Source: an uncultured Bacilli bacterium (GTDB taxonomy: Bacteria > Bacillota_I > Bacilli_A > RFN20 > CAG-449). Taken from it: DNA of 64,000 nucleotides. The stretch's first letter is position 1; every line of letters starts with the position of its first letter. Both the position numbers and the translations under genes were made by a program. The stretch covers positions 1-64,000 of the forward strand of contig CANQAG010000002.1 in the NCBI GenBank assembly GCA_947588815.1, in the 5' to 3' direction. The notes beneath the pieces are model-generated. The model saw only the letters and a list, made by a program, of their open reading frames with translations, was not told the DNA's origin and searched no databases. Positions 63,600 to 64,000 of the stretch are shown piece after piece.

Positions 63600-64000
63600 T
63601 TAGTGATACACTAAATAAAAAATCGCCAATTCGATTAATAGCAAAGCAGAAACCACTAATTGCAAATAGAAAATTTTACGATGCAACAATTGAGGTTCAC
63701 TTCCGCCTTCGATGTCTTTTACAATGTATTGTCTAGTAATTTTCTTACCTCCGCCATAAACAGTTAAACCGATACTGATTACCGCAAAGATAATGATGAA
63801 CACTAAAAAAGCACTGTTTATTTCTCGTCCATTATTTTGAAATAAGAAACTCATAATAAAGTAAGCGATAATTAACACAATATTGAAAATTAAAACCGGG
63901 TAACGCATTAATTTGATATTTAAAGCAATCGAAGTGATCTCTTTGGAAAGCTGATAATCTATTTTGACTTCACCGGTTATTAAATTAGCGTATTGCGTCT
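63600..64000 (-). CDS. Membrane protein, 5' end beyond the window
   Basis: The visible protein has three membrane segments (around MRYPVLIFNIVLIIAYFIM, AFLVFIIIFAVISIGLTVY and QLVVSALLLIELAIFYLVY), with a basic loop between the second and third. An ATG exists at 63908 but lacks a ribosome binding site. The frame stays open upstream to the window edge (reading through NLITGEVKIDYQLSKEITS), so the gene most likely starts outside the window and at least 133 residues are encoded. No family recognised. Confidence 0.6.
   Translation of the reverse strand, partial: TQYANLITGEVKIDYQLSKEITSIALNIKLMRYPVLIFNIVLIIAYFIMSFLFQNNGREINSAFLVFIIIFAVISIGLTVYGGGKKITRQYIVKDIEGGSEPQLLHRKIFYLQLVVSALLLIELAIFYLVYH

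Overview
The window reads as low-GC Firmicutes-type chromosomal DNA, most likely a Bacilli relative close to the wall-less or reduced lineages (Erysipelotrichales, Acholeplasma or RF39-like). The reasons are AGGAGG-type ribosome binding sites, TTGACA/TATAAT promoters (often with a TGn extended -10), a CIRCE/HrcA heat-shock operon, an RNase J homologue, KtrAB and TrkAH potassium uptake, and many Ser/Glu-linker lipoproteins. TGA is used as a stop (for example at 49015 and 40013), so the genetic code is the standard bacterial one. The exact taxon cannot be fixed from sequence reading alone.

Layout. 1-7.5 kb: a GT2 glycosyltransferase, a TerB-like protein, a small membrane protein, an alpha/beta hydrolase, a cyclophilin-fold protein and a cation diffusion facilitator with a structured leader, then trkA-trkH. 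7.7-16.5 kb: two lipoproteins, a MarR/flavodoxin/CMD-cupin redox operon, a membrane protein, cardiolipin synthase and an orphan gene. 16.6-19 kb: an aldo-keto reductase and flavodoxin divergent from a LysR regulator. 19-22.4 kb: a repeat-rich accessory segment beside tRNA-His, carrying an isochorismatase-fold hydrolase, an unknown membrane protein and an XRE regulator. 22.4-27.3 kb: tRNA-His, ktrA-ktrB, degV and an RNase J with a degenerate active site.

27.5-41 kb is an envelope region. Three co-directional lipoproteins converge on a six-gene MoxR/DUF58/vWA/vWA operon whose last gene is another lipoprotein. 41-47 kb: bipA/typA, then an AT-rich pair made of a TIR-domain protein with a helical-repeat tail and an M24 metallopeptidase. 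This pair is the best candidate for an undescribed system. 47-51 kb: a P1B metal ATPase whose HMA domain is a separate, translationally coupled gene, a 34-residue membrane peptide, and an AAA/DUF4143 ATPase with phased operator-like repeats. 51-64 kb: dnaJ, dnaK, grpE and hrcA, then RDD, hemW, a small membrane protein, a degenerate Fic-fold protein, lepA, a nuclease-helicase of the DinG/XPD type, and a membrane protein cut by the window edge. The lepA-hemW-hrcA-grpE-dnaK-dnaJ order matches Bacillus, with extra genes inserted.

No rRNA, CRISPR array, transposase or integrase was recognised. All identifications come from reading motifs, with no database search.
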